The notes under the pieces are model-generated. The model was not told the origin of the DNA and ran no database searches. It saw only the letters and a program-made list of their open reading frames with translations. Positions 15,309-23,283 of a stretch of 27,142 nucleotides of DNA are shown here, piece by piece (the first letter of the stretch is position 1; every line of letters starts with the position of its first letter). A program made the position numbers and the translations under genes. Source of the stretch: Flavobacteriales bacterium (GTDB lineage: Bacteria; Bacteroidota; Bacteroidia; Flavobacteriales; Weeksellaceae); contig CAAGLV010000051.1 in the NCBI GenBank assembly GCA_900770875.1, positions 1 to 27,142 on the forward strand, in the 5' to 3' direction.

Positions 15309-16283
15309 TTATTGTCCTAAAATGTATGCAAATACTAATGGCGCAACGATTGTAGCATCAGACTCGATCATAAATTTAGGCGTATCAACGTCTAATTTAC
15401 CCCAAGTAATTTTTTCGTTTGGAACTGCTCCTGAGTAAGATCCGTATGATGTTGTAGAATCTGAAATTTGACAGAAGTAAGACCAGAAAGGTACATCTTC
15501 CCACTCTAAATCTTGGTACATCATTGGTACAACACAAATTGGGAAATCTCCAGAAATACCACCTGCGATTTGGAAGAATCCAACTCCTTTTCCTTCAGAG
15601 TTTGCACGGTACCATTCTGTTAAGTAAATCATATACTCGATTCCTGATTTTACTGTATCTGCTTTTAAGTTTCCTTTAATTACATTTGCAGCAAAGATAT
15701 TTCCTGTTGTAGAATCTTCCCATCCTGGACATACGATTGGTAAGTTTTTTTCTGCGGCAGCAACAATCCAAGAATCTTTAGGATCGATTTCGTAGTATTG
15801 CTCTAATACTCCAGAATTTACAACTTGGTATAAATATTCGTGTGGTAAGTATCTTTCTCCTTTAGCTTCTGCAGCATGCCAAACATCTTCTAAATGTTGT
15901 TGTAAACGACGAAATGCTTCTTCCTCTGGAATACAAGTATCTGTTACACGGTTAAAGTGCTGATCTAATAATTCGCGTTCTTGCTCTGGTGTTAAATCTC
16001 TATAATTAGGGATTCTTTTATAGTGAGAATGCGCAACTAAATTCATTACATCTTCTTCTAAGTTTGCACCTGTACAAGAGATGATTTGAACTTTGTCTTG
16101 ACGAATCATTTCTGCTAAAGAAACACCTAACTCGGCAGTAGACATTGCTCCTCCTAAAGAGATTAACATTTTACCACCTTCTAATAAGTGTTGCTCGTAT
16201 CCTTTTGCAGCATCAACTAAAGCGGCAGCATTAAAGTGACGGTAGTTATGCTCGATAAATTGACTGATTGGCCCTTTACTCAT
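15309..16283 (-). CDS. Deoxyhypusine-synthase-like protein, probable homospermidine synthase
   Basis: This 324-residue protein has the deoxyhypusine synthase (DHS) fold. Family features include the NAD-binding pieces SLGGAMSTAELG at about 42-53, SCTGANLEEDVMN at about 69-81, CPGWEDSTTGN at 185-195, and the end region NEKITWGKLDVD. The lysine there, K296, corresponds to the DHS lysine that carries the aminobutyl intermediate, so the catalytic chemistry appears intact. Bacteria lack the eIF5A substrate. Bacterial DHS homologues have been shown to make homospermidine from putrescine (for example in Anabaena), and homospermidine is a typical polyamine of flavobacteria. Its place 15 nt after speA supports a polyamine role. 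The acceptor amine (putrescine, spermidine or agmatine) is not visible from sequence. No agmatinase gene lies nearby. Confidence 0.85.
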   Translation of the reverse strand: MSKGPISQFIEHNYRHFNAAALVDAAKGYEQHLLEGGKMLISLGGAMSTAELGVSLAEMIRQDKVQIISCTGANLEEDVMNLVAHSHYKRIPNYRDLTPEQERELLDQHFNRVTDTCIPEEEAFRRLQQHLEDVWHAAEAKGERYLPHEYLYQVVNSGVLEQYYEIDPKDSWIVAAAEKNLPIVCPGWEDSTTGNIFAANVIKGNLKADTVKSGIEYMIYLTEWYRANSEGKGVGFFQIAGGISGDFPICVVPMMYQDLEWEDVPFWSYFCQISDSTTSYGSYSGAVPNEKITWGKLDVDTPKFMIESDATIVAPLVFAYILGQ

Positions 16284-16298
16284 TTTATTTATTTTTTA

Positions 16299-17690
16299 TT
16301 ATTTTTTAACAGTATAACCTAAAGTTTTTAAAATTCCTTCGTGTCCTTGCTCTTCCGAATATACAGTTGTTTCGTAATTTTCGTCGATTAACACATATTT
16401 TGGCTGCGGAATTAAACAGTGATGCACTCCTCCAAATCCACCAATATTATCTTGATAAGCTCCTGTATTAAAGAAACCGATGTATAATGGTTTTGCCGAA
16501 TCGTATTTTGGTAAATAGATGGCATTGGTATGTTGCTCCGAATTGTAATAATCGTCTGAGTCGCAAGTTAATCCTCCTAATAAAACACGTTCGTATTTAT
16601 CGTACCAACGGTTAACTGGCAACATAATAAAACGTTTAGAAATTGCCCAAGCATCTGGTAAAGTTGTCATGAAAGAAGAATCGATCATATCCCAATACTC
16701 GCGATCGTTTTGTTTCTTTTGATATAAGATTTTATATACAACACCTCCAGATTCTCCTACTGTAAACGATCCAAATTCTGTAAAAATATTTGGAACCGGA
16801 ATTCCTTCTTCGTCGCAAATCGACTGAATTTGATAAAGGATTTCTTTTGCCATATAAGCATAATCGTAATCAAAAGATAACGACGATTTAATTGGGAATC
16901 CTCCTCCAATATTTAAACTATCTAATTCTGGACAAACTTTCTTTAAGTTAACATAAACGCGTAAACATTTTGTTAACTCGTTCCAATAATACGAGTTATC
17001 TTTAATCCCTGTATTGATAAAGAAATGAAGCATTTTTAATTTAATGCGATCATTTGGCTTTACCATATTGTGATAAAACGGAACGATATCTTTATATCCT
17101 ATTCCTAATCGAGAAGTATAAAACTCAAATTTTGGTTCTTCTTCTGATGCAATACGAATTCCGATTTCGAAATCACCTTCAATTGCTTCAGAAAATAAAT
17201 CAACCTCTTCGTAGTTATCGATAACCGCTATTGTTTTACGGTGACCATTGTTAATTAAACGCGCTATGTTTTCTACATATTCTTCGCGTTTAAAACCATT
17301 ACAAACTACGTATTGGTTAGCATGCATTAAACCTTCTTCTAATAAACTCTCAACAATATTTATATCGTAAGCAGACGAAGTTTCGATATGAATATCGTTC
17401 TTCAAAGCTTCTTTTACAATATGCTTAAAGTGAGAACTTTTTGTACAATAACAATAATTATATGATCCTTCGTAATTTAATTCTTCACGAGCTTGCTCAA
17501 ACCATCCTTTTGCTTTTTGGATATTTTGCGAAATTTTAGGTAAATAAGTAAATTTTAATGGCGTACCATGTTCTTCTACCAACTTCATTAAGTCGATACC
17601 ATTAAATTTTAAATATTCTCCATCTAATTCAAATTCATCTTGTGGAAAATCAAACGATTGTGTAATTAAATCAATATATTTTGTTTTCAT
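16299..17690 (-). CDS. speA: Arginine decarboxylase, short Bacteroidota form
   Basis: This 463-residue fold-type III PLP decarboxylase converts arginine to agmatine, the entry to putrescine and longer polyamines. The probable PLP lysine is K84 in YCTKSSH. Other landmarks are ETSSAYDINI at 103-112 (barrel strand), HFFINTGIKD at 222-231, the glycine-rich phosphate site LNIGGGFPI at about 259-267, TEFGSF at 304-309, and GLTCDSDD at 373-380, whose Cys-Asp pair is the substrate-contact motif from the partner subunit. It is much shorter than the roughly 650-residue E. coli SpeA but has the length usual for Bacteroidota. A long structured leader precedes it, and the DHS-like gene follows after 15 nt. 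Related decarboxylases use lysine, ornithine or carboxynorspermidine, so arginine is the best but not the only reading. Confidence 0.85.
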   Translation of the reverse strand: MKTKYIDLITQSFDFPQDEFELDGEYLKFNGIDLMKLVEEHGTPLKFTYLPKISQNIQKAKGWFEQAREELNYEGSYNYCYCTKSSHFKHIVKEALKNDIHIETSSAYDINIVESLLEEGLMHANQYVVCNGFKREEYVENIARLINNGHRKTIAVIDNYEEVDLFSEAIEGDFEIGIRIASEEEPKFEFYTSRLGIGYKDIVPFYHNMVKPNDRIKLKMLHFFINTGIKDNSYYWNELTKCLRVYVNLKKVCPELDSLNIGGGFPIKSSLSFDYDYAYMAKEILYQIQSICDEEGIPVPNIFTEFGSFTVGESGGVVYKILYQKKQNDREYWDMIDSSFMTTLPDAWAISKRFIMLPVNRWYDKYERVLLGGLTCDSDDYYNSEQHTNAIYLPKYDSAKPLYIGFFNTGAYQDNIGGFGGVHHCLIPQPKYVLIDENYETTVYSEEQGHEGILKTLGYTVKK

Positions 17691-17921
17691 TTATGCTGTA
17701 ATTAAAGTAACGTGTTAATAATAAATAAGGATTTTGTGGTTTAATTTCTGTGAAGAAATAACCACTAAACACGTATAGCATAAATTACTTGCTGAAGTAA
17801 TAGAGGGAAAGATGATAATTTTAGTTCGGTACTTTTTTGAAAAGCCAGATTACAAAGGTTCTTCCCTACCCTTGCTTTCCCGAATAAAAGGTCAACACCC
17901 ATTAATAATCTTAAAATTTTA
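17691..17921 (-). promoter_or_regulatory. Highly structured 5' leader of speA, candidate regulatory RNA
   Basis: Read on the minus strand, the leader has these pairings. GGGAAAG/CTTTCCC (17875-17881 with 17805-17811) encloses a small CAAGG/CCTTTG stem. ATTACTT-CAGC-AAGTAAT is a hairpin (17784-17801). TTATGCT/AGCATAA (17777-17783 with 17691-17697) and ACGTGTT/AACACGT (17768-17774 with 17710-17716) are nested. Inside them GTGGTT and ATTTCT pair with AACCAC and AGAAAT around a TCAC loop (17736-17765). The outer AGCATAA arm touches the ATG at 17690, so folding could control translation. AAGTAA (17785-17790) can alternatively pair with TTACTT (17705-17710), a possible switch. I could not match it to a known riboswitch class. 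A polyamine or arginine ligand is inference. Confidence 0.6.
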
Positions 17922-17927
17922 CGTGGG

Positions 17928-17935
17928 CAAATATA
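17928..17935 (-). promoter_or_regulatory. Probable -7 box of the speA promoter
   Basis: The minus strand reads TATATTTG, a full TAnnTTTG match. Transcription would start near 17921 and give a leader of about 230 nt that contains all the stems described for the speA leader. The expected -33 position shows only a weak ACTGG/TTTT sequence. Confidence 0.5.
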
Positions 17936-18100
17936 ATTATTTAAAACCAGTATTAATACTAAAATAATCGTAAAATTTAACTACTTTCACTTTCTAATTA
18001 AAGATTGATAACCAACCGATAAAGAAACAATTAAAGATTATCTCGTAAAAACTGTTTATAAATTTATAATTTTCATGGTCTTTTCATAAGGTAATTATTG

Positions 18101-18108
18101 TATTTTTG
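18101..18108 (+). promoter_or_regulatory. Probable -7 box of the parA operon promoter
   Basis: TATTTTTG matches TAnnTTTG fully and lies 21 nt upstream of the parA ATG, predicting a leader of about 15 nt. The -33 element is unclear (TTTT near 18080). The rest of 17936-18100 is AT-rich, and I see no gene or further motif there. Confidence 0.5.
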
Positions 18109-18129
18109 AAATCGTTTTGAATGTAATTT

Positions 18130-18903
18130 ATGGGAAAAATAATTGCAGTTTGTAACCAAAAAGGAGGCGTCGGAAAAACCACAACTTCTGTTAATTTAGC
18201 AGCTTCTTTAGGTGTTTTAGAAAAAAATGTATTGTTAATTGATGCAGATCCACAAGCTAACGCAACATCTGGATTAGGTTTCGATTTAGAAACTATTGAA
18301 TGTGGTACATACGAGGTATTGGAAAACGAAATAGCTGCAAGTAAAGCTATCTTTGAAACAGATTCGCCTAACCTACATTTAATGCCTTCGCATTTAGATT
18401 TAGTTGCTGCAGAAATAGAAATTGTAGATTACGAAAATCGCGAGTATATGCTAAAAACAGCATTACAAGAGATAAAAGATCAATACGATTACATTATTAT
18501 AGATTGCGCCCCATCTTTAGGCTTAATTACCTTAAATGCTTTAACGGCTGCCGATTCTGTCATTATCCCAATCCAATGCGAATATTTTGCCTTAGAAGGT
18601 TTAGGCAAATTACTTAACACCGTTAAAGGTATACAACAACATCATAACAAAGATTTAGATATCGAAGGATTGTTGTTAACCATGTACGATTCGCGTTTAC
18701 GTCTTTCTAATCAAGTATTAGACGAGGTAAACAATCATTTCCCACAAATGGTATTTAAAACAATTATTGCACGTAATGTTAGGTTATCCGAAGCTCCTAG
18801 TTTTGGCGAAACCATCATTCAGTACGATGCAGGCAGTAAAGGTGCAGAAAATTACTTAAATTTAGCACGAGAATTTTTAATTAACAACAACGACACCGTT
18901 TAA
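18130..18903 (+). CDS. parA: Chromosome-partitioning ATPase ParA/Soj
   Basis: This 257-residue deviant Walker-type ATPase works with ParB on parS complexes to segregate the chromosome origin. The start MGKIIAVCNQKGGVGKTTT places the deviant Walker A motif KGGVGKT at residues 11-17. DADPQANAT follows at about 39-47, and the Walker B-like stretch DYIIIDCAPSLG is near 115-126. The short form without an N-terminal helix-turn-helix indicates a chromosomal Soj-type protein rather than a P1-plasmid type. parB begins 1 nt after its stop, so the two are translationally coupled. It heads a probable seven-gene operon running to the S8 protease at 24888. Confidence 0.95.
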   Translation: MGKIIAVCNQKGGVGKTTTSVNLAASLGVLEKNVLLIDADPQANATSGLGFDLETIECGTYEVLENEIAASKAIFETDSPNLHLMPSHLDLVAAEIEIVDYENREYMLKTALQEIKDQYDYIIIDCAPSLGLITLNALTAADSVIIPIQCEYFALEGLGKLLNTVKGIQQHHNKDLDIEGLLLTMYDSRLRLSNQVLDEVNNHFPQMVFKTIIARNVRLSEAPSFGETIIQYDAGSKGAENYLNLAREFLINNNDTV

Positions 18904-18904
18904 A

Positions 18905-19804
18905 ATGGCAAAACCAATCAAAAATAATCGTTTAGGGCGTGGATTATCAGCCCTTTTAAAAGATGAACCAACAATTAAATCGGCAACCGATATGGGTGCA
19001 CAAAAATTAGTTGGAAATATTATTGAGATTGAATTAGATAAAATTACAGCCAATCCATGGCAACCACGTACTAATTTCGATAAACGTAATTTAGACGATT
19101 TAGTAGAATCGATTAAATCGCTTGGCGTTATACAACCCATTACCGTACGTAAAAAGGAAGATGGTAATTACGAGTTAATTTCGGGAGAACGTCGTTTTAG
19201 AGCATCACAACTAGCAGATAAAAAAAATGTACCAGCTTACGTAAGATTAGCCAACGACCAAGAAATGCTAGAAATGGCTTTGGTAGAAAACATCCAACGC
19301 CAAGATTTAGATGCGATAGAAATTGCCCTTTCGTACCAACAACTTATCGAAGAAATTAAACTTACACAAGAAGAATTAAGTAAACGTGTTGGGAAAGACA
19401 GAACATCAATCACCAACTATTTACGTTTATTAAAATTAGACCCAATTATCCAAACAGGCATTAGAGATGGTATGATTGCGATGGGACACGGACGCGCATT
19501 AATGGCCATCGAAGATACCGATTTACAATTCGATATTTACGAGAAAATTGTAAAAGATAATCTATCTGTTCGCGAAACCGAAAAACTAATTAAAGCAATT
19601 AAAAATGGGGAGCAAATAGAACAAAAAACGAAAGAAAAAGCTGAATTACCTACATTTTATCAAAGCGCTTTAGATGCAATTCAACAGCGATTAAATACAA
19701 ATGTAAAAATTCAACGAAATGAAAAAGGAAAAGGTAAAATCATTATCGATTTTACTTCGGATGAAGAGTTTGAACGATTAAGAAGTTTTTTAAATGAAAA
19801 CTAA
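18905..19804 (+). CDS. parB: Chromosome-partitioning protein ParB
   Basis: This 299-residue DNA-binding CTP-switch protein loads at parS. The N-terminus has the ParA-contacting RLGRGLSALL at about residues 8-17. The ParB/sulfiredoxin domain includes ITANPWQPR near 49-57 and the nucleotide-contact motif GERRFRA at about 94-100, followed by ALVENIQRQDL. The helix-turn-helix region holds TQEELSKRVGKDRTSITNYLRLLKL near 152-176. A lysine-rich linker leads to a C-terminal dimerisation segment ending FERLRSFLNEN. It is coupled to parA upstream and overlaps the DUF5683 gene by 11 nt. No parS-like site was found in the window. Confidence 0.95.
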   Translation: MAKPIKNNRLGRGLSALLKDEPTIKSATDMGAQKLVGNIIEIELDKITANPWQPRTNFDKRNLDDLVESIKSLGVIQPITVRKKEDGNYELISGERRFRASQLADKKNVPAYVRLANDQEMLEMALVENIQRQDLDAIEIALSYQQLIEEIKLTQEELSKRVGKDRTSITNYLRLLKLDPIIQTGIRDGMIAMGHGRALMAIEDTDLQFDIYEKIVKDNLSVRETEKLIKAIKNGEQIEQKTKEKAELPTFYQSALDAIQQRLNTNVKIQRNEKGKGKIIIDFTSDEEFERLRSFLNEN

Positions 19805-20360
19805 AATTTTATTTCTGATATTATTTACAATCTCTAAATTAAGTTTTGGACAACAAGTAATTACAGAAAATTTAACAATTGTAGATTCTACTCAATCTAC
19901 AAAACCATTAACAACCTTAAACGAAAAAAGCCCATTAAAAGCAGCCTTATATTCGGCCGTAATTCCTGGTGCAGGACAATTGTATAACAGAAGATGGATA
20001 AAAGCACCGATTGCTTTAGGATTAATTGCAACCGGAATTGGATTTACTTCCTATTACAATGGTTTACACAACAAATATCGCAATGCTTACTTAGCAGAGC
20101 TAGAAGGTGCACCACATAAATATACCGGAATTTTAAACGCCGAACAACTAGGTGTTTACCAAGACCAATACAAACGCTATCGCGATTATAGTGTAGCGCT
20201 AACAGTTTTAGCTTACGCCTTAAATATTATTGATGCAACAGTAGATGCACATTTATTTAACATTAAAAAAGATGCCGATTTTACTGTTATGCCAACAGTA
20301 ATTTACGATAATATCACTTATCAGCCAGTTTTAGGGTTGAACCTAAATTTAAAATTTTAA
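19794..20360 (+). CDS. DUF5683-family exported protein
   Basis: This 188-residue protein begins with a signal peptide (MKTKILFLILFTISKLSFGQ, cleavage likely near Q20). The conserved block SPLKAALYSAVIPGAGQLYNRRWIKAPIALGL lies at about 48-79 and is followed by a hydrophobic segment ATGIGFTSYYN. A second hydrophobic segment, YSVALTVLAYALNIIDATVDAHLF, lies at about 131-155. The PGxGQxYNRRWxK motif is the hallmark of the Bacteroidota DUF5683 family, usually found beside parB and dapB as here. No function has been established that I know of. It overlaps the parB 3' end by 11 nt and is followed by dapB after 9 nt, which implies tight co-expression. Localisation to the periplasm or membrane is inferred from the signal and hydrophobic segments. 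Confidence 0.85.
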   Translation: MKTKILFLILFTISKLSFGQQVITENLTIVDSTQSTKPLTTLNEKSPLKAALYSAVIPGAGQLYNRRWIKAPIALGLIATGIGFTSYYNGLHNKYRNAYLAELEGAPHKYTGILNAEQLGVYQDQYKRYRDYSVALTVLAYALNIIDATVDAHLFNIKKDADFTVMPTVIYDNITYQPVLGLNLNLKF

Positions 20361-20369
20361 AAACACATC

Positions 20370-21077
20370 ATGATGAAAGTAGGATTAATTGGATATGGAA
20401 AAATGGGGAAAGCAATCGAAGAAATTTTGATTGAAAGAGGACACGAAGTAGTTTTAAAAATTTCTCATACACCAACAGCTGATGAATTAAAAAATGTAGA
20501 TGTTGCTATCGAATTTTCGAGACCAGAATATGCTTTTGATAATTTAAAAATCTTATTAGAAAACAAAATCCCAACAATTTGCGGAACTACAGGTTGGTTG
20601 GATAAAAAACCAGAAGTTGAACAAATTACAACACAAAATAATACTGCATTTTTATATGCGTCGAACTTTAGTTTAGGTGTTAATTTATTTTTCGAATTAA
20701 ACCAACAATTAGCTAAAATGATGAATAAATATCGCAACGAATACAATATTCATTTAGAAGAAATTCATCACACGCAAAAATTAGATGCACCATCAGGAAC
20801 AGCAATTACAATTGCCGAAGGAATTATCGACAACACAACTTATAACACTTGGTCTATGGAGCAAGAAGGTAACGAAATTATTCCGATCGAAGCAAAAAGA
20901 ATCGAAGATGTTCCTGGCACACACATTGTAAAATACACAAGTACAGTAGATACTATCGAAATTTCGCACACAGCACACAATCGTAAAGGTTTTGCTTTAG
21001 GTGCTGTAATTGCTGCCGAATGGATTGCTGATCAACATGGCGTTTTTACAATGAAAGATGTTTTAGGACTTAATTAA
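20370..21077 (+). CDS. dapB: 4-hydroxy-tetrahydrodipicolinate reductase
   Basis: DapB reduces the DapA product to tetrahydrodipicolinate in the lysine and diaminopimelate pathway, feeding peptidoglycan synthesis. The 235-residue protein has the nucleotide-binding GYGKMGKAI near its start (about residues 7-16), CGTTGW at about 70-75, and the active-site signature EEIHHTQKLDAPSGTA near 130-145 with the catalytic His-His and Lys. It is shorter than the roughly 270-residue enterobacterial enzyme, as usual in Bacteroidota. Two adjacent ATGs (20370 and 20373) are possible starts; the second gives the more typical MKVGLIGYG. It sits between DUF5683 and lepB with gaps of 9 and 21 nt. Confidence 0.94.
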   Translation: MMKVGLIGYGKMGKAIEEILIERGHEVVLKISHTPTADELKNVDVAIEFSRPEYAFDNLKILLENKIPTICGTTGWLDKKPEVEQITTQNNTAFLYASNFSLGVNLFFELNQQLAKMMNKYRNEYNIHLEEIHHTQKLDAPSGTAITIAEGIIDNTTYNTWSMEQEGNEIIPIEAKRIEDVPGTHIVKYTSTVDTIEISHTAHNRKGFALGAVIAAEWIADQHGVFTMKDVLGLN

Positions 21078-21098
21078 AAACACTAAATACTTTATAAA

Positions 21099-22658
21099 AT
21101 GTCATTAATCATTTATTGGATTATTGGATTTGTACTATATAATTTACTTTATGGTGCAGGTACATGGAAACTATATAAAAACGCAAATAAACCAGCTTGG
21201 TCGGCATTTGTACCATTTTTAAATATCTGGAATGGCTTACAAATAATCGATCGTCCAAAATGGTGGATTATCTTATTTTACTTACCAATTGTAGGACCAA
21301 TATTTTGGCTTATCCTTTATGTTGATTTAGCCGATTCGTACGGAAAAGTAGAAATCAAAGATAAAGTTATCATGGTTTTAACGCTTGGTTTATACATCTT
21401 TGCAATAAACTATAGCGACAATCCTAAATACTTAGGTGCCGAAAAAAGAACATCTACATTTGTATCTTCTTTATTATTCGCCTTAGTTTTAGCAACGTTA
21501 GTACACAACTGGTTTATACAACCAATGATTGTACCAACAGGATCTATGGAAAATACAATTAAAATTGGAGATGCCTTATTTGTAGAAAAAGTAAGTTTCG
21601 GAGCACGTGTTCCTGTAACTCCATTAGGTATCCCTTTTTCGGAATTTATTAAACGCGATGCATTCGTAGATAAAGCTCGATTACCTTATATGCGTTTACC
21701 AGGTTGGAGAGATTTAAAATCAAACGATATTGTGGTCTTCAACTACCCTACCGATTCGGTTTACTCCGCAATCGATCGTAAAGATGCCTACGTAAAACGT
21801 TTAGTTGGTATGCCTGGTGAAACAATCGAAGTTAAAAACGGAATATTATATGTAGACGGAAAAAAATTCCAACCAAAATTAGATGCCTTAGTACAACATT
21901 CGTACAAAGTAGTTTCTAAAGTACAATTAGATCCATCTTATCTATACAACGAATTCGAGCTTATCCCATCTGATTATGGCGTACAACAAGAAGATAATAA
22001 CTTTGTATATTACTTTGCTGGTTTAGCAGATAAACACGTAACAGCATTAAAACAAAATTCGAATATCATTTCGGTTGAACCATTTTTAAAGAAAGCCGGA
22101 GAAAAAACAGAACGCATCCGTTACGGCAATCAAATTGATAGTACATACACTATTTTCCCAGTTAATAAAAATTGGAACGAAGACCAATACGGACCTTTAT
22201 ACATTCCTAAAAAAGGAGATATTGTAACTATCAATAAAGAAAATTTACCACAATACATTAACGTAATTCGTAAATACGAAAATAACACGTTAAAAGTAGA
22301 TTCTGCAAACGGAAAATTTGATGTATTTATCAACGGAGAAAAAACAGATAAATACCAAATTAAACAGAATTACTATTTTATGATGGGAGACAACAGAAAC
22401 CAATCCTTAGATGCACGTTTCTTTGGTTACGTACCAGAAGATCACATCATCGGACGTCCTATCTTAATTTGGGCAAATATGAATGGTATGTTTGAAGACG
22501 CACCTAAAAAATTTATTTGGAGCCGTTTCTTTACATCAATCAACAACGATAACCCAAATAAAACATCGTACGGAATTTATGTTTTAATCGCATTTTTAGC
22601 ATGGATTGGATATGATTTCTGGAAAGCACGACAAGAAAAAAAGAAGAATAAATACTAA
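21099..22658 (+). CDS. lepB: Signal peptidase I, long Bacteroidota form
   Basis: LepB cleaves signal peptides from exported proteins at the outer face of the inner membrane. The 519-residue protein starts with several hydrophobic segments (about 3-20, 55-76, 88-104) forming a DUF5684-like membrane module. A further helix at about 120-140 leads into the catalytic domain. The nucleophile is S149 in PTGSMENT and the general base is K233 in YVKRLVGMPGE. The later GDNRNQSLDARFFG box begins at G430. Between roughly residues 260 and 425 is a large extra region absent from short LepB proteins, and another transmembrane segment lies at about 490-507 before a lysine-rich tail. Length and layout are typical for flavobacteria. 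It lies between dapB and wbqC in one operon. Confidence 0.93.
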   Translation: MSLIIYWIIGFVLYNLLYGAGTWKLYKNANKPAWSAFVPFLNIWNGLQIIDRPKWWIILFYLPIVGPIFWLILYVDLADSYGKVEIKDKVIMVLTLGLYIFAINYSDNPKYLGAEKRTSTFVSSLLFALVLATLVHNWFIQPMIVPTGSMENTIKIGDALFVEKVSFGARVPVTPLGIPFSEFIKRDAFVDKARLPYMRLPGWRDLKSNDIVVFNYPTDSVYSAIDRKDAYVKRLVGMPGETIEVKNGILYVDGKKFQPKLDALVQHSYKVVSKVQLDPSYLYNEFELIPSDYGVQQEDNNFVYYFAGLADKHVTALKQNSNIISVEPFLKKAGEKTERIRYGNQIDSTYTIFPVNKNWNEDQYGPLYIPKKGDIVTINKENLPQYINVIRKYENNTLKVDSANGKFDVFINGEKTDKYQIKQNYYFMMGDNRNQSLDARFFGYVPEDHIIGRPILIWANMNGMFEDAPKKFIWSRFFTSINNDNPNKTSYGIYVLIAFLAWIGYDFWKARQEKKKNKY

Positions 22659-22671
22659 GATTTAATTTAAA

Positions 22672-23271
22672 ATGAAAAATACATTTGCAGCTTTTTACTT
22701 CGGACCGATTGATTACTTTGCTGATATAGTAAAAAGTGAAAAAATTGATTTAGATGTTTGCGAAAACTTTCAGAAACAAACCTTCCGTAATCGTTGTTAC
22801 ATCTTAGGAGCAAACGGTAAATTACCACTTTCTATCCCGATGAACCACGATGGATCTAGAAATATGAAAGACATTAAACCATCTTACGATCATAACTGGC
22901 AAAAAGAACATTTTAAATCATTACGTTCGGCTTATCTAAGCTCGCCATACTTCGAATATTACGAAGACGAAATTGCTAAGATTTACGAAACAAAAGAAAA
23001 ATTCTTATTGGATTTAAATATCAAAACCATCGACCTAATCTTATCAAAAATCAAAGCCGAAGTTACAATCGATCAAACTACATCTTTTCAGTTGATCAAT
23101 AACCAGTATGATTTCAGAAACAAATACAGCGCTAAAAAAGACAGCGAAATTGTATTTCCGGAATACACACAAGTTTTCGACGAAAAATTTGATTTTACAC
23201 CAGGATTAAGCATCTTAGATTTATTATTTAGCGAGGGTCCTAGTGCTGGTATTTATTTAAAAAACTTATAA
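22672..23271 (+). CDS. WbqC-like family protein
   Basis: This 199-residue protein of the WbqC family lacks a signal peptide. Recognisable pieces are the N-terminal YFGPIDYFADIV at about 9-20, QTFRNRCYILGANGKLPLSIPM near 35-56, then KPSYDHNWQKEHFKSLRSAYLSSPYFEYY near 69-97. The C-terminal block is FTPGLSILDLLFSEGPSAG. WbqC homologues occur in polysaccharide and O-antigen loci and have been proposed to act in sugar or glycolipid biosynthesis, but no activity is firmly shown. Here it sits in a housekeeping operon 13 nt after lepB and 12 nt before an S8 protease. This placement is common in flavobacteria and says little about its substrate. Confidence 0.85.
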   Translation: MKNTFAAFYFGPIDYFADIVKSEKIDLDVCENFQKQTFRNRCYILGANGKLPLSIPMNHDGSRNMKDIKPSYDHNWQKEHFKSLRSAYLSSPYFEYYEDEIAKIYETKEKFLLDLNIKTIDLILSKIKAEVTIDQTTSFQLINNQYDFRNKYSAKKDSEIVFPEYTQVFDEKFDFTPGLSILDLLFSEGPSAGIYLKNL

Positions 23272-23283
23272 AAAGACAATAAA

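Noticed and set aside
17765..17902. A 45-codon frame within the speA leader (minus strand, ATG at 17902, TAG at 17767-17765)
   Set aside because: It uses codons such as AGG, GGG, CTG and CTT that neighbouring genes avoid, and it runs straight through the paired stems. A leader peptide cannot be excluded, but structured RNA explains the sequence better.
21601..21616. parS-like sequence around GCACGTGT in lepB
   Set aside because: Only the CACGTG core matches the TGTTTCACGTGAAACA consensus; the flanks do not. No other parS candidate was seen near parAB.
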